Assembly (NCBI RefSeq): GCF_000938265.1
Contig: NZ_JYFC01000006.1
Location: 62,001 to 126,000 of the forward strand
DNA length: 64,000 bases
Direction of reading: 5' to 3'
Source: Agreia bicolorata
GTDB lineage: Bacteria > Actinomycetota > Actinomycetes > Actinomycetales > Microbacteriaceae
Within the stretch, counting starts at the first letter, position 1. Every line of letters starts with the position of its first letter. Of this stretch, positions 32,618 to 41,330 are shown one piece after another. The translations under genes were made by a program, and so were the position numbers. Below the pieces are notes generated by a model. The model did no database searches. It saw nothing but the letters and a program-made list of their open reading frames with translations, and was not told the origin of the DNA.

Positions 32618-33391
32618 TCAGCGAGCCCGGCGGGCCTCTCGGCGCACGCGTTTGCGAGCCTCTTTGATGCTCGACGGGTTCAGTCGCATGACGGGCCAGT
32701 CGTGGTTCGTGGCGTGCGCGTGCAGAGCGTGATCGGGGTTCACCACGACCGGATGCCCGACGAATGTCAGCAGCGGAATGTCGTTGCTCGAGTCGGAGTA
32801 TGCCCAGCACTCAGTGGGATCGACGCCGAGCCCGTTGGCGAGTGCGATCGACGCGTCTGCCTTGTCTTGAGCGTGCATCACCGGGCCCTCGAGTACACCC
32901 GTGTAGACGCCGTCTTTCGACTCGAAGCGGGTTCCCAGTGCACCTGTCAGGCCGAGTCGACGTGCGAAGACGTCGGCGACCTCGCTGGCGGTGGCAGACA
33001 CTATCCAGACCTGGTGGCCCATGGCGAGGTGCTCTTTGGTGAGCGCCACCGTCTCAGGCCAGAGGCGCTGGCTGATGCGCCGATCGAAGATGTCCTCACT
33101 CAGCGAGCGGATCTCCGCCTGCGTCTTGCCCTCGATGAGGCGGAGTGCCTTGTCTTTGATGTCGCTGAGGTGGCCCATGTTCTCGCCGACCTTGATGAAG
33201 TGGCGCTGCTGCCAGAAGAAACGCCAGATGTCGCGTGGCGAGAGCATGCCCCGACGCCACGCACCGATCGCCACGTGCCATACGCTCGCTCCCCGCAGAA
33301 GCGTGTTGTCGACATCGAAGAAGGCGATGACTGGTCGGTCTCCGGCGGGCGACTCGTGCTCGCTGACGGGCGGGATTTCGGTATTCGGCAT
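32618..33391 (-). CDS. HAD-superfamily hydrolase, subfamily IB
   Basis: The protein has 257 residues. Motif I is IAFFDVDNTLLRG (nucleophile Asp), motif II is WIVSATAS, and motif IV is YSDSSNDIPLL. The cap between motifs I and II is helical, as in phosphoserine-phosphatase-like IB enzymes. It should hydrolyse a small phosphate ester in the cytoplasm; the substrate is unknown. The start at 33391 is preferred over an in-frame start at 33430. Confidence 0.9.
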   Translation of the reverse strand: MPNTEIPPVSEHESPAGDRPVIAFFDVDNTLLRGASVWHVAIGAWRRGMLSPRDIWRFFWQQRHFIKVGENMGHLSDIKDKALRLIEGKTQAEIRSLSEDIFDRRISQRLWPETVALTKEHLAMGHQVWIVSATASEVADVFARRLGLTGALGTRFESKDGVYTGVLEGPVMHAQDKADASIALANGLGVDPTECWAYSDSSNDIPLLTFVGHPVVVNPDHALHAHATNHDWPVMRLNPSSIKEARKRVRREARRAR

Positions 33392-33437
33392 GGGTTCCCA
33401 ATCGTACCCACCCGGGCGGCGCGACAGCACCGGGGTT

Positions 33438-33443
33438 TAGGGT
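33438..33443 (+). promoter_or_regulatory. -10 box for the glutaredoxin-like gene
   Basis: TAGGGT ends six bases before GTG 33450, as expected of a leaderless start. Confidence 0.45.
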
Positions 33444-33449
33444 GAATGA

Positions 33450-33731
33450 GTGCCCGCCATCCAGCTCACCCTGCTCTCGAAGCCGGGGTGCCATCTCTGC
33501 GATGACGCCCGACAGGTGGTGACCGACGTTCTTGCGACGTTCCCGCCTCGCGACGGCTCTCCGTTGGTGGCTTTCGACGAGAAGTCGATTCTCGACGACC
33601 CCGAACTCTTCGATGAATATGTCGAAGAGATTCCGGTGGTGCTGATCAACGGGCGCGTGCACACGATCTGGCGCGTCGACCCGGCGCGCCTCACGAACGC
33701 TCTCACCACCGAACTCGAGGAGTCCGCATGA
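33450..33731 (+). CDS. Glutaredoxin-like protein (DUF836 family)
   Basis: The protein has 93 residues with a thioredoxin fold: LTLLSKPGCHLCDDAR holds the redox CxxC motif (Cys-His-Leu-Cys) and EIPVVLING is the cis-proline strand. It probably reduces disulfides or glutathione-like mixed disulfides. It overlaps the Dabb gene (ATGA), so the two are cotranscribed. Confidence 0.92.
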   Translation: MPAIQLTLLSKPGCHLCDDARQVVTDVLATFPPRDGSPLVAFDEKSILDDPELFDEYVEEIPVVLINGRVHTIWRVDPARLTNALTTELEESA

Positions 33732-34027
33732 TCCGTCACGTCGTCGCATGGAAGCTTGCCGCCGAAGACGAAGAGGGGCGCGTGGCCGCTGCCGCCGCTA
33801 TTCAGGCCGCTCTCGCGCCGTTGCCCGCGATCATCCCTGAGATCAAGACCTTCTCGATCGGACCCAACGTGGCCTACGCCGACAAGAACTGGGACATCTG
33901 CCTCGTCGCCGACTACGACGATCTCGATGGTCTCGAGACCTACCAGGTGCACCCTGAGCACCTGAAAGCCGTCGACATCGTCAAGCCGCTCGTCTCGGCG
34001 CGGGCGAGTGTCGACTTCGAACTCTGA
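33728..34027 (+). CDS. Dabb family (stress-responsive alpha/beta barrel) protein
   Basis: The protein has 99 residues and starts with IRHVVAWKL, the usual Dabb beginning; the fold ends with VHPEHLKAVDIVKPLV. It forms dimeric alpha/beta barrels. Some relatives act in biosynthesis, most are uncharacterised. It is the second gene of a pair with the glutaredoxin-like gene. Confidence 0.9.
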   Translation: MIRHVVAWKLAAEDEEGRVAAAAAIQAALAPLPAIIPEIKTFSIGPNVAYADKNWDICLVADYDDLDGLETYQVHPEHLKAVDIVKPLVSARASVDFEL

Positions 34028-34031
34028 AACC

Positions 34032-34601
34032 GTGACGGCGCAGCTCGAGACACAAAGACTGATTCTTCGCCGCTGGCGCCCCTCTGATCGCGCGCCTTTT
34101 GCTGCGATGAACGCCGATCCCGAGGTGATGCGCTACTTTCCCGCGGTGCTCGACAGGGCGCGGAGCGATCTTTCCGCTGACCGGATCGACACGGGGTTCG
34201 ACCTTCACGGGCACGGGCGCTGGGCCCTGGAGCGCCGTGACACAGGGGAGTTCATCGGGTTCACCGGCATCGGGCCAATGCCGGCGGATGTACCCGGTTC
34301 CGATGGGATGGAGATCGGCTGGCGAATCGCCCGAGCGCACTGGCGGCAGGGTTTCGCTCTCGAGGCTGCCACCGGAGCGTTGGACGCCGCGTTCGCGCCG
34401 GATGCTGCTTGCCCGCTCCTCGAGGTCAACTCCATCACCGCCGTTATCAACGAGCCGTCGCGCGGCGTGATGCGCCGCCTCGGTATGCGCCACGTCGACG
34501 ACTTCGCGCATCCGGACGTGCCCGAGGCCTCGCCCATCAGTCCGTGTGTGCGCTACGTGCTCATCCGCGACGAATGGATGCGGTCGCGCCCGACCCCGTG
34601 A
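34032..34601 (+). CDS. GNAT family N-acetyltransferase
   Basis: The protein has 189 residues from GTG 34032; a start at 34008 would overlap the previous gene by 20 bp. ETQRLILRRWRPSD is the RimJ/RimL-type N-terminus and EIGWRIARAHWRQGFALEAA is the acetyl-CoA pyrophosphate loop (R-x-x-x-G-like). It acetylates an amine on a protein, antibiotic or small molecule; the target is unknown. Confidence 0.9.
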   Translation: MTAQLETQRLILRRWRPSDRAPFAAMNADPEVMRYFPAVLDRARSDLSADRIDTGFDLHGHGRWALERRDTGEFIGFTGIGPMPADVPGSDGMEIGWRIARAHWRQGFALEAATGALDAAFAPDAACPLLEVNSITAVINEPSRGVMRRLGMRHVDDFAHPDVPEASPISPCVRYVLIRDEWMRSRPTP

Positions 34602-34659
34602 GCGCGTTCGTTGCCGCAGATCCTGCCGCACGGCATCCGGATGCGCAGGGTGCGCCGGA

Positions 34660-34980
34660 TCAGGACGCTTCGGAGCGGCGCGATGCCTCGCGCTCTCGCT
34701 CGCGAATGAAGTCCGCAGCCGTCAGGCCGTGCACGCGCTTCTCGTACATCGACGCGGTCAGTCCTTCGACGAAGACGCCCGGGTCGGCATTGAGCGCGGT
34801 CGCGAGACGCACGAGCGTCTCGACGTTCGGATGGACCTGGCCGCGTTCGATCTTGCCGACGCTGGTCCAGTGCATCTCCGACAGCGAAGCCAGATCTTCA
34901 AGAGTGAGACCCAGCTTGAGTCGTTGTTCACGCACGCGCTCGCCGAGAATGATGGCGGCATCCGAGTGCGTTTTGGTCAC
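34660..34980 (-). CDS. XRE family transcriptional regulator
   Basis: The protein has 106 residues. Residues 10-68 form a Cro/C1-type helix-turn-helix: LGERVREQRLKLGLTLEDLASLSEMHWTS followed by KIERGQVHPNVETLVRLA. The C-terminal part is a short helical tail with basic and acidic pairs. The promoter region lies to its right, next to an ACAAACGC inverted repeat. The target is unknown. Confidence 0.9.
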   Translation of the reverse strand: MTKTHSDAAIILGERVREQRLKLGLTLEDLASLSEMHWTSVGKIERGQVHPNVETLVRLATALNADPGVFVEGLTASMYEKRVHGLTAADFIREREREASRRSEAS

Positions 34981-35032
34981 GCGTCATGATGTCGCGCATA
35001 AGAGAAGAGAGACCAGAGCGTCAAAGCTCAAT

Positions 35033-35059
35033 GCGTTTGTGCCCTATGGCGACAAACGC
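35033..35059. terminator. GCGTTTGT/ACAAACGC hairpin
   Basis: GCGTTTGT (35033-35040) and ACAAACGC (35052-35059) are perfect complements around 11 nt. It follows the 42-residue membrane-protein gene and precedes the XRE gene, so it could be a terminator or an operator. Confidence 0.55.
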
Positions 35060-35077
35060 ACCCGCAAGGGTGCCCGA

Positions 35078-35206
35078 TCAGCGAGCGGCGTACTCGCGCG
35101 TGGGCTGGCGGCGGTAGCCGTCGGTGGCGACGGCGCGCACGGTTGCGGCGATGCCGACGACCGAAAGGAGGGCGAAAATGGACGATACGACGATGGCGAT
35201 AAGCAT
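35078..35206 (-). CDS. 42-residue single-span membrane protein
   Basis: The ORF encodes one hydrophobic segment (IAIVVSSIFALLSVVGIAA) and a basic, Tyr-containing tail DGYRRQPTREYAAR. AAAGG lies about 14 nt upstream of the ATG. A CTTGT-A-ACAAG palindrome (35222-35232) is just upstream. Small proteins of this type with a Tyr/Arg tail are frequent in Microbacteriaceae; function is unknown. It is too short for standard calls. Confidence 0.65.
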   Translation of the reverse strand: MLIAIVVSSIFALLSVVGIAATVRAVATDGYRRQPTREYAAR

Positions 35207-35221
35207 GAGTTGTGAACCTTT

Positions 35222-35232
35222 CTTGTAACAAG
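35222..35232. promoter_or_regulatory. CTTGT-A-ACAAG palindrome upstream of the small membrane protein
   Basis: An 11-bp perfect palindrome directly upstream of the ribosome-binding region, with repeated CTCAAC words at 35235-35245. It could be an operator for the neighbouring XRE regulator. Confidence 0.35.
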
Positions 35233-35358
35233 TCTCAACTTCTCAACGCAGAAGCACAACTAACTATTTCTTCCGCCGACCGGTAGTTTCGCTACTGTCT
35301 TTGGTTCCCCCGGATGCCCTTCATTCGGCTATCAGCCTTTTCCCCGACCTGCGCTCCG

Positions 35359-35364
35359 TAAACT
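35359..35364 (+). promoter_or_regulatory. -10 box for the histidine phosphatase gene
   Basis: TAAACT ends seven bases before GTG 35372, fitting a leaderless transcript that would also cover the cytochrome c assembly genes. Confidence 0.45.
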
Positions 35365-35371
35365 GGACTCC

Positions 35372-36016
35372 GTGGTAGCCAGCCAGATCCATCTCGTGCG
35401 TCACGGCGAGGTCTTCAATCCCCAACGTGTGCTCTATGGGCGACTCCCGGGATTCGGCCTTTCCGATCTCGGTCATGAAATGGCGCGCTCCGCCGCGGCT
35501 GAACTCGTCGAGAGGCGGCGCGGCATCAGTGCCCTCTACGCTTCTCCGCTTCAGCGCACCCAAGAGTCGGCGCAACCTGTCTCCCAGGCCTTCGAACTGC
35601 CGATCATCACCGATCCACGCATCATCGAGCCGACGAACCGTTTCGAGGGCCTGAACATGCGCGGTCGCAGTTCTGCGCTCAAGAGCCCCCGCACCTGGCC
35701 GTGGCTTCGCAATCCCACGATTCCCAGCTGGGGCGAGCCATATGCATCCATCAAGACCCGCATGTTGGCGGCGATGAGTGACGCCTACAACTCGGTTGAG
35801 TCCGGCGACGTCGTGCTCGTGAGTCACCAGCTGCCCATCTGGACGACGCATCTCGCAATCGCGGGCAAACCGCTGTTCCACGATCCGCGCCGCCGTCGAT
35901 GCGAACTCTCGAGCATCACGAGCTTCGAGCGCATCGGAAACCGCTGGGTCGAGGTGGGCTATGTCGACCCAGCCGCCGATCTCGCCGAGAACGCGACCGA
36001 CGTGGGTGCCGTATGA
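35372..36016 (+). CDS. Histidine phosphatase family protein
   Basis: The protein has 214 residues. The catalytic RHG motif is in IHLVRHGEVFNP and the second catalytic His in VVLVSHQLPIW. In actinobacteria a gene of this type commonly leads the tlpA-ccdA-resB-ccsB cluster. It overlaps the next gene (ATGA). Confidence 0.93.
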   Translation: MVASQIHLVRHGEVFNPQRVLYGRLPGFGLSDLGHEMARSAAAELVERRRGISALYASPLQRTQESAQPVSQAFELPIITDPRIIEPTNRFEGLNMRGRSSALKSPRTWPWLRNPTIPSWGEPYASIKTRMLAAMSDAYNSVESGDVVLVSHQLPIWTTHLAIAGKPLFHDPRRRRCELSSITSFERIGNRWVEVGYVDPAADLAENATDVGAV

Positions 36017-36624
36017 CGGGCATCCGGATGCGCCGCGCGGCACGGGCGGGCCTGGCCGGCCTCGTCGTGGTCGGCGCCCTGCTGCTCGCGGGATGCTCGA
36101 ACGACCCCCTGGCAGAGCAGTACCTCTCGGGCGACAGCAAGAACTACATCGCCGGAGACGGTACGGTCACCGAGATCGAACCCGACTCGCGGCAGAAGCC
36201 AGTCGATTTCGCCGGAACCACCGCAGAGGGCGCCAGCGTGAGCCAGACCGACTACACCGGGCAGGTGGTCGTTCTCAACTTCTGGTACGCAAGCTGCGCG
36301 CCGTGCCGGGTGGAGGCTCCCCAGCTCGCGAAGCTCAGCGAGAAGTACGACGGACAGGGTGCGAGCTTCCTTGGAGTGAACGTGCGCGATCAGGCGCCCC
36401 AGGCCATCAGCTTCGAAGAGAACTACGGAATCAAGTACCCCTCGGTGATCGACACCGACGGCGCGCTGCAGCTTGCCTTCAGCGGTGAGGTGTCTCCGAA
36501 CGCCGTGCCGACCACCCTCGTCATCGACAAAGAGGGCCGGGTCGCCGCACGCATCCTCGGACAGGTGAGCGAGCCCTCGATTCTCGACACGCTCATCCGC
36601 GACACCATCGCCGAGCCGAGCTAG
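36013..36624 (+). CDS. TlpA/ResA-like thioredoxin lipoprotein
   Basis: The protein has 203 residues. GLVVVGALLLAGC is a lipoprotein signal with lipobox LAGC. The thioredoxin domain has FWYASCAPCRVEAP, a CxxC (Cys-Ala-Pro-Cys), and the cis-Pro strand NAVPTTLVID. It faces the outside and should reduce apocytochrome c CxxCH thiols before haem attachment, fed with electrons by CcdA. ATG 36013 is set by overlap with the phosphatase stop. Confidence 0.93.
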   Translation: MTGIRMRRAARAGLAGLVVVGALLLAGCSNDPLAEQYLSGDSKNYIAGDGTVTEIEPDSRQKPVDFAGTTAEGASVSQTDYTGQVVVLNFWYASCAPCRVEAPQLAKLSEKYDGQGASFLGVNVRDQAPQAISFEENYGIKYPSVIDTDGALQLAFSGEVSPNAVPTTLVIDKEGRVAARILGQVSEPSILDTLIRDTIAEPS

Positions 36625-36629
36625 CACCG

Positions 36630-37385
36630 GTGAACAATCCTTTCGCCGAGGCTGTGCTCTCCGGGCAGCTGCTTCTCGCCCTGCCGATCGCCCTGCTCGC
36701 CGGCCTTGTCTCGTTCGCTTCGCCCTGCGTGCTGCCGCTCGTGCCGGGGTACCTCGGCTATATCGGCGGCTTCGCCTCCGCTCCGGATGCCACGGGTCGC
36801 GCCCGCGGGCGGGGTCGCCTTCTGCTCGGCGTGGCCCTGTTCGTGCTCGGCTTCTCGCTGGTCTTCGTCGCATATGGCGCCGCTTTCGGTGCTGTGGGCG
36901 CCTGGCTGACGACGTGGCAGGACCTGATCACGCGCATCCTCGGTGTGGTGGTGATCGTGCTCGGCCTCGTGTTCGTCGGCCAGTTCACCTTCTTGCAGCG
37001 CACGTTCAAGCCCTCCTGGACCCCCGCCACAGGGCTGGCCGGTGCACCGCTCCTGGGTCTCGTCTTCGGCCTGGGCTGGACGCCCTGCATCGGTCCGACA
37101 CTCTCTGCCATATTCGCCCTCAGCCTCAATGGCGCCTCGCCGTGGCGCGGTGCGTTGCTCGGCCTGGTGTACTGCATCGGCCTTGGCGTTCCGTTCTTGC
37201 TGGTCGCTCTCGGCTTCAACTGGGTCACCGGATCTGTTGCATTCCTCAAGCGGCATATTCGCGCGGTCAACATCATCGGTGGTGCGCTGCTCATCGCCGT
37301 CGGACTTCTTATGGTCTCGGGAATCTGGACCATCGTTATGAACAACCTCCAGGGGGTGATGTTCTCTTTTGTCTCGCCCGTCTGA
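36630..37385 (+). CDS. ccdA: Cytochrome c biogenesis protein CcdA
   Basis: The protein has 251 residues with six membrane helices. The redox-active cysteines are in FASPCVLPLVPGYLGYIGG (first helix) and GLGWTPCIGPTLSAI (fourth helix). It carries electrons from cytoplasmic thioredoxin to the extracytoplasmic TlpA-like protein. It starts with GTG five bases after the previous stop and overlaps resB. Confidence 0.95.
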   Translation: MNNPFAEAVLSGQLLLALPIALLAGLVSFASPCVLPLVPGYLGYIGGFASAPDATGRARGRGRLLLGVALFVLGFSLVFVAYGAAFGAVGAWLTTWQDLITRILGVVVIVLGLVFVGQFTFLQRTFKPSWTPATGLAGAPLLGLVFGLGWTPCIGPTLSAIFALSLNGASPWRGALLGLVYCIGLGVPFLLVALGFNWVTGSVAFLKRHIRAVNIIGGALLIAVGLLMVSGIWTIVMNNLQGVMFSFVSPV

Positions 37386-39000
37386 TCATTACGATTCCCC
37401 GAGCCCGGCGCCCGAGTCCGCACGCGATCGCGATTCGGCATCCATAACCCAGCCGAAGCTGGGCGTAGTCGGCTGGCTGCGCTGGTTCTGGCGGCAGCTG
37501 TCGAGCATGCGCACCGCGCTCTTTCTGCTGCTGCTGCTCGCGCTGGCAGCGGTTCCCGGCTCGCTCGTTCCTCAGCGTTCGAGCGACCCCAACGGCGTCA
37601 CGCAGTACTTCGTCGACAATCCGACGCTCGCCCCGATTCTCGACAGCGTGCAGATGTTCTCGGTCTACAGCTCGGTGTGGTTCTCGAGCGTGTATCTGCT
37701 GCTGTTCATCTCGCTGGTCGGCTGCGTGATTCCGCGCACGAAGCACCACTTCGACGCACTGCGTTCGGCTCCTCCCAAGACTCCCGCCAGGCTGAACAGG
37801 CTTGGTGGCTTCACGACTCGTCAGGCCGAGGGCGACAGCGCGGAGATTCTCGAGTCGGCCCGGTCGATCCTCAAGAAGTCCGGTTACCGGGTCCGCTTGT
37901 TCCAGGATGCGCGCTCCACGTCGGTCTCGGCCGAGCGGGGCTATGCGCGTGAGACCGGCAACCTGGTCTTCCACACGGCGCTTGTCGGCATCCTCGTCAC
38001 TGTCGGAATCGGCGGCGGCTTCGGTTACGCCGGCCAGCGCGTGGTGGTCGAGGGGCAGACGTTCGTGAACACGCTGCTGGCGTTCGACTCGTTCAACCCG
38101 GGTCGGTTCTTCTCCGACGACACGCTGACCCCGTTCACGCTGCGGCTCGACAAGTTCGACGCCACCTACGAGACCCAGAACCTCAATGCGTTCGGGCAGC
38201 CCATCGACTACTCAGCGCATGTCACGACGACGGAGGACGGCCACGAGGCAGAGGGCGAGGTCAAGGTCAACAGCCCGCTGAAGATCGGCGGCTCGGACGT
38301 CTACCTGCTCGGCAACGGCTATGCGCCGACCCTCACCGTCAAGAATGCCCAGGGCGATGTGGTCTTCACGGACTCCGTACCCTTCCTGCCGCAAGACGCC
38401 AATCTCACTTCTCTCGGAGTCGTGAAGATCACCGACGGCCTGCCTGAGCAGGTGGGCATGATCGGCTTCTTCTATCCGACCCAGGATGTGGGTTCCAACG
38501 GCGCCTACTTCTCGTCGTTCCCCGAGGCCGAATATCCGGTTGTCACCCTCAATGTCTACGAGGGTGACCTCGGCCTCGACAAGGGCGTGCCGACATCCGT
38601 CTATTCGCTGGCCACAGACAAGATGACCCAGCTCACGGGGGGCAAGACCGGCGTCGACTCTATCGAGCTCAAGCCGGGTGAGACGGCTGCTCTGCCCAAC
38701 GGCATGGGCACGGTCACGCTCGACGGAATCAAACGCTTCGCGTCGTTCGACATTCACCGCGACCCCACTCAGCTGTGGGTGCTCGTTTTCGCGATTCTCG
38801 TGCTGGGCGGTCTGCTGACGTCGCTGTTCATTCCGCGTCGCCGAGTGTGGGTGAAACTCATCGAGAACCCCGACGGCAAGGGGGTCACGCTGGAGTACGC
38901 CGGTCTGGCCCGCGGAGACGATCCTCGACTCGACGATGCCGTTGCCGAATTCGCCGACAAACACATCAAGAGCCTTCCGGCGGCCAACCCTCCCGATTAA
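37369..39000 (+). CDS. resB: Cytochrome c biogenesis protein ResB
   Basis: The protein has 543 residues from a TTG that overlaps ccdA by 17 bp; no better start is visible. It has three N-terminal membrane helices (STMRTALFLLLLLALAAVPG-like; SSVWFSSVYLLLFISLVGC; NLVFHTALVGILVTVG), a large extracytoplasmic domain (about 215-460) and a final helix (LWVLVFAILVLGGLLTSLFI). It forms the haem-handling complex with CcsB. In most actinobacteria ccsB follows at once; here it lies 22 kb downstream. Confidence 0.94.
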   Translation: MSRPSDHYDSPSPAPESARDRDSASITQPKLGVVGWLRWFWRQLSSMRTALFLLLLLALAAVPGSLVPQRSSDPNGVTQYFVDNPTLAPILDSVQMFSVYSSVWFSSVYLLLFISLVGCVIPRTKHHFDALRSAPPKTPARLNRLGGFTTRQAEGDSAEILESARSILKKSGYRVRLFQDARSTSVSAERGYARETGNLVFHTALVGILVTVGIGGGFGYAGQRVVVEGQTFVNTLLAFDSFNPGRFFSDDTLTPFTLRLDKFDATYETQNLNAFGQPIDYSAHVTTTEDGHEAEGEVKVNSPLKIGGSDVYLLGNGYAPTLTVKNAQGDVVFTDSVPFLPQDANLTSLGVVKITDGLPEQVGMIGFFYPTQDVGSNGAYFSSFPEAEYPVVTLNVYEGDLGLDKGVPTSVYSLATDKMTQLTGGKTGVDSIELKPGETAALPNGMGTVTLDGIKRFASFDIHRDPTQLWVLVFAILVLGGLLTSLFIPRRRVWVKLIENPDGKGVTLEYAGLARGDDPRLDDAVAEFADKHIKSLPAANPPD

Positions 39001-39071
39001 CTCACGAGGCCTATGATGATCGCGGATTGCGCCCCACCGCGCGATCGTCAGACTCGGGGAGGGGGCGAGAC

Positions 39072-41324
39072 GTGCGGCCAGCGTCCCCCGGTGTCTCCTC
39101 GATCAGCAGGTCGCGGTCACGAGTCGGCACTGTCGCCATCGGGACGTTCACGCTCGCTCTGGTGGTCGTGGGGCTAGTGGCTTCGCCGAGCCCGTCGACG
39201 GTGGTGCAGGCCGGCGTGGGAGATTCGGGCGTGTGGGTGACGAGCGTCGCTGCCTCCGCTGTCGGACGTGTGAACACGGAGGTCGCCGAACTCAACGTGG
39301 CAGTGCCGATGCTCAATCCGCGCGCAGAGGTGGTGCAGAGCGGGTCACGGGTGATCATCGTCGACCGCGACGCCGGAACAGCGACGCTGCTCAACCCGGC
39401 TACCGCGAGGCCGGGCGGCTCCGTGGCGCTGCCGGCTCCTTCGGTCGGCCTGGTGATCACGGGCTCTGACGCCCTGATCACGTCGCAGACGGATGGTCGA
39501 GTGTGGTCAGTTCCGCTCGATGCGTTCGGGCGCAGTGCTGTCGCGCCCGACCCCGTGTTCGACCTGGGCCCGGGGGCGGTCGTTGCGACTACCCCGGTCG
39601 GCGGGGTCATCGCCGTTTCCCCGACGACGCACGAACTGCTTCGCGCAGAGCCGGGCACGTCGATTGCGCAAGCGGACCGCGCGGCAGTGGAGCTTCCGGC
39701 AGACTCCGGGCCGCTCCAAATCGTTGCCACGACGACCGCGTGGGCTGTGCTGGAGGCGTCGGCTTCGATGCTGGCCACGCCCGCGGGGCAGGTGGATCTG
39801 TCGGACTTCACCGACGGCGACGTCGCCGACGTGGTTCTTCAGGCTGCTGTCGACGTCGAACCAGAGCTGTCGTCCGCTTCGCCGGTCAACTCGGTGCTCG
39901 TGTCCACGCGGTCTTCATTGCTCGAAATCGAGCTCGGAACGGGCACCGTCTCGGTGTTGGATTCGGGGCACGACGGGGCTCCCGTCCGTCCGGTCGTCAC
40001 AGGTGGATGCACCTTCGCGGCCTGGGGAGACGGAACGTCGTGGCAGCGGTGTGCGGGCGACCCGACGGCCGGTGTGGCCGGGGTCTTGTCGGGCCTGGAA
40101 GCATCCGATCGCCCGGTCTTTCATACGAACAGCGGCCGCGCGGTACTCAACGATTCGGTGTCCGGTCGAGTCTGGGTTCCCCAGAGTGGCAACCGGGAGA
40201 TCGACAGCTGGGCGAAGCTGTTGGCGAGGAGCAATGATGCGGCGGGCACGTCTTCGAGCACGGTCACGGTTCCTATCGCCGTGGGGCCCGTCGGGCAGCT
40301 GGAGCGCATCGGGGTAGACCACGATTCTCCCTCGAGCGGTGGCTCGCCCTCGCCGCCGACCGAAGTTGTAGCCACACTGCCGCCCGCAGCTGTAGCCACA
40401 CTGCCGGAGCCGCCGTCCGTGCCTGACGCGGGCCCCGCGCATGAGTCGCCCGCGCGGCCGCCGGTTTCTGCGCCGGTCACGGCAATTCTTCAGCCCGAGA
40501 CGGGCACAGTGTCGCTGTCGTGGGCGCCTTTCGATGGACGGGGCGACCCTGTTCGCGGCTACTTCACGCAGAGTCTTGGGCCGGGCGCAACCACGGTCGA
40601 ATCGCCGTGTGTGCTGCTGCCTTCGGGAGGCGTGCAGGCCCCTCGCGGCGGCACCGTCGTCGACGTCGGCGCCTGGACGAGCGGTTCGTTCGACGGGATC
40701 GACCGGCCGGGAGCGAGCTATGGCTTCATCGTTTGGGGATACAACGGCGCGGGGTGCGCGGCCAGCGACGTGGTGACGGTCACGCCGCGTGCTGCGCCCG
40801 CCGCGGTCACGGCGCTCGACGGAGAGATGATCGACGTCGGCACCGACTACGACTACGAGATCACCTCGATCGCGCCTGAGGCGTCGCGTTACGAAGTGCA
40901 GAGACTGGATGCCGCGGGCAGCCCCGCGGGCGATGTCGCGGAGATATCCTTGGCCGGCTCGGTCGCCGTGCCGCGTGCACTGACCGGCGGGCCGTTCGGC
41001 GAGGTGTACTCGTTCCGCATCAGGGCCTGCAACGCGCAAGACGAGGGCGCAGCCTGCGGCCCGTGGAGCGACCGGGCTGCGCCCGAGGAGTCGTTGACCT
41101 TCGAGCCTGCCGACCTGAACTACTCAGCGGAGACCGGCACGTGGTCGTGGTCTAGCCTTCCCCTGAACGGTTCGCTGCCGGTGAGGGCGAAGTGTGGGAG
41201 CTGGTCTCATCAGGAAATCCCAGCCTTCAACTCCGCCGCCAAATGTTGGACCGACCCCGCCATCCCTCAGGACGACGCATGGCTTCTTGTGTTCGTAGGT
41301 TCCAAGTCGCGCATGCTCCCGTGA
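39072..41324 (+). CDS. Secreted beta-propeller/fibronectin III-type surface protein, short form
   Basis: The protein has 750 residues from a GTG with a GGGGAGGGG ribosome-binding site. Residues 18-37 are an N-terminal membrane or signal segment. Residues about 50-420 repeat short beta units (IIVDRDAGTATLLNPATA; ALITSQTDGRVWSVPLDA) like a propeller. A Pro/Ser/Thr linker leads to fibronectin-III-like units from about 475. The N-terminus resembles the much longer Fn3 proteins of actinobacterial MoxR-DUF58-transglutaminase clusters, but none of those partners is present, and the C-terminus has no anchor. It may be a truncated, secreted relative. Confidence 0.7.
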   Translation: MRPASPGVSSISRSRSRVGTVAIGTFTLALVVVGLVASPSPSTVVQAGVGDSGVWVTSVAASAVGRVNTEVAELNVAVPMLNPRAEVVQSGSRVIIVDRDAGTATLLNPATARPGGSVALPAPSVGLVITGSDALITSQTDGRVWSVPLDAFGRSAVAPDPVFDLGPGAVVATTPVGGVIAVSPTTHELLRAEPGTSIAQADRAAVELPADSGPLQIVATTTAWAVLEASASMLATPAGQVDLSDFTDGDVADVVLQAAVDVEPELSSASPVNSVLVSTRSSLLEIELGTGTVSVLDSGHDGAPVRPVVTGGCTFAAWGDGTSWQRCAGDPTAGVAGVLSGLEASDRPVFHTNSGRAVLNDSVSGRVWVPQSGNREIDSWAKLLARSNDAAGTSSSTVTVPIAVGPVGQLERIGVDHDSPSSGGSPSPPTEVVATLPPAAVATLPEPPSVPDAGPAHESPARPPVSAPVTAILQPETGTVSLSWAPFDGRGDPVRGYFTQSLGPGATTVESPCVLLPSGGVQAPRGGTVVDVGAWTSGSFDGIDRPGASYGFIVWGYNGAGCAASDVVTVTPRAAPAAVTALDGEMIDVGTDYDYEITSIAPEASRYEVQRLDAAGSPAGDVAEISLAGSVAVPRALTGGPFGEVYSFRIRACNAQDEGAACGPWSDRAAPEESLTFEPADLNYSAETGTWSWSSLPLNGSLPVRAKCGSWSHQEIPAFNSAAKCWTDPAIPQDDAWLLVFVGSKSRMLP

Positions 41325-41330
41325 CTTCTA

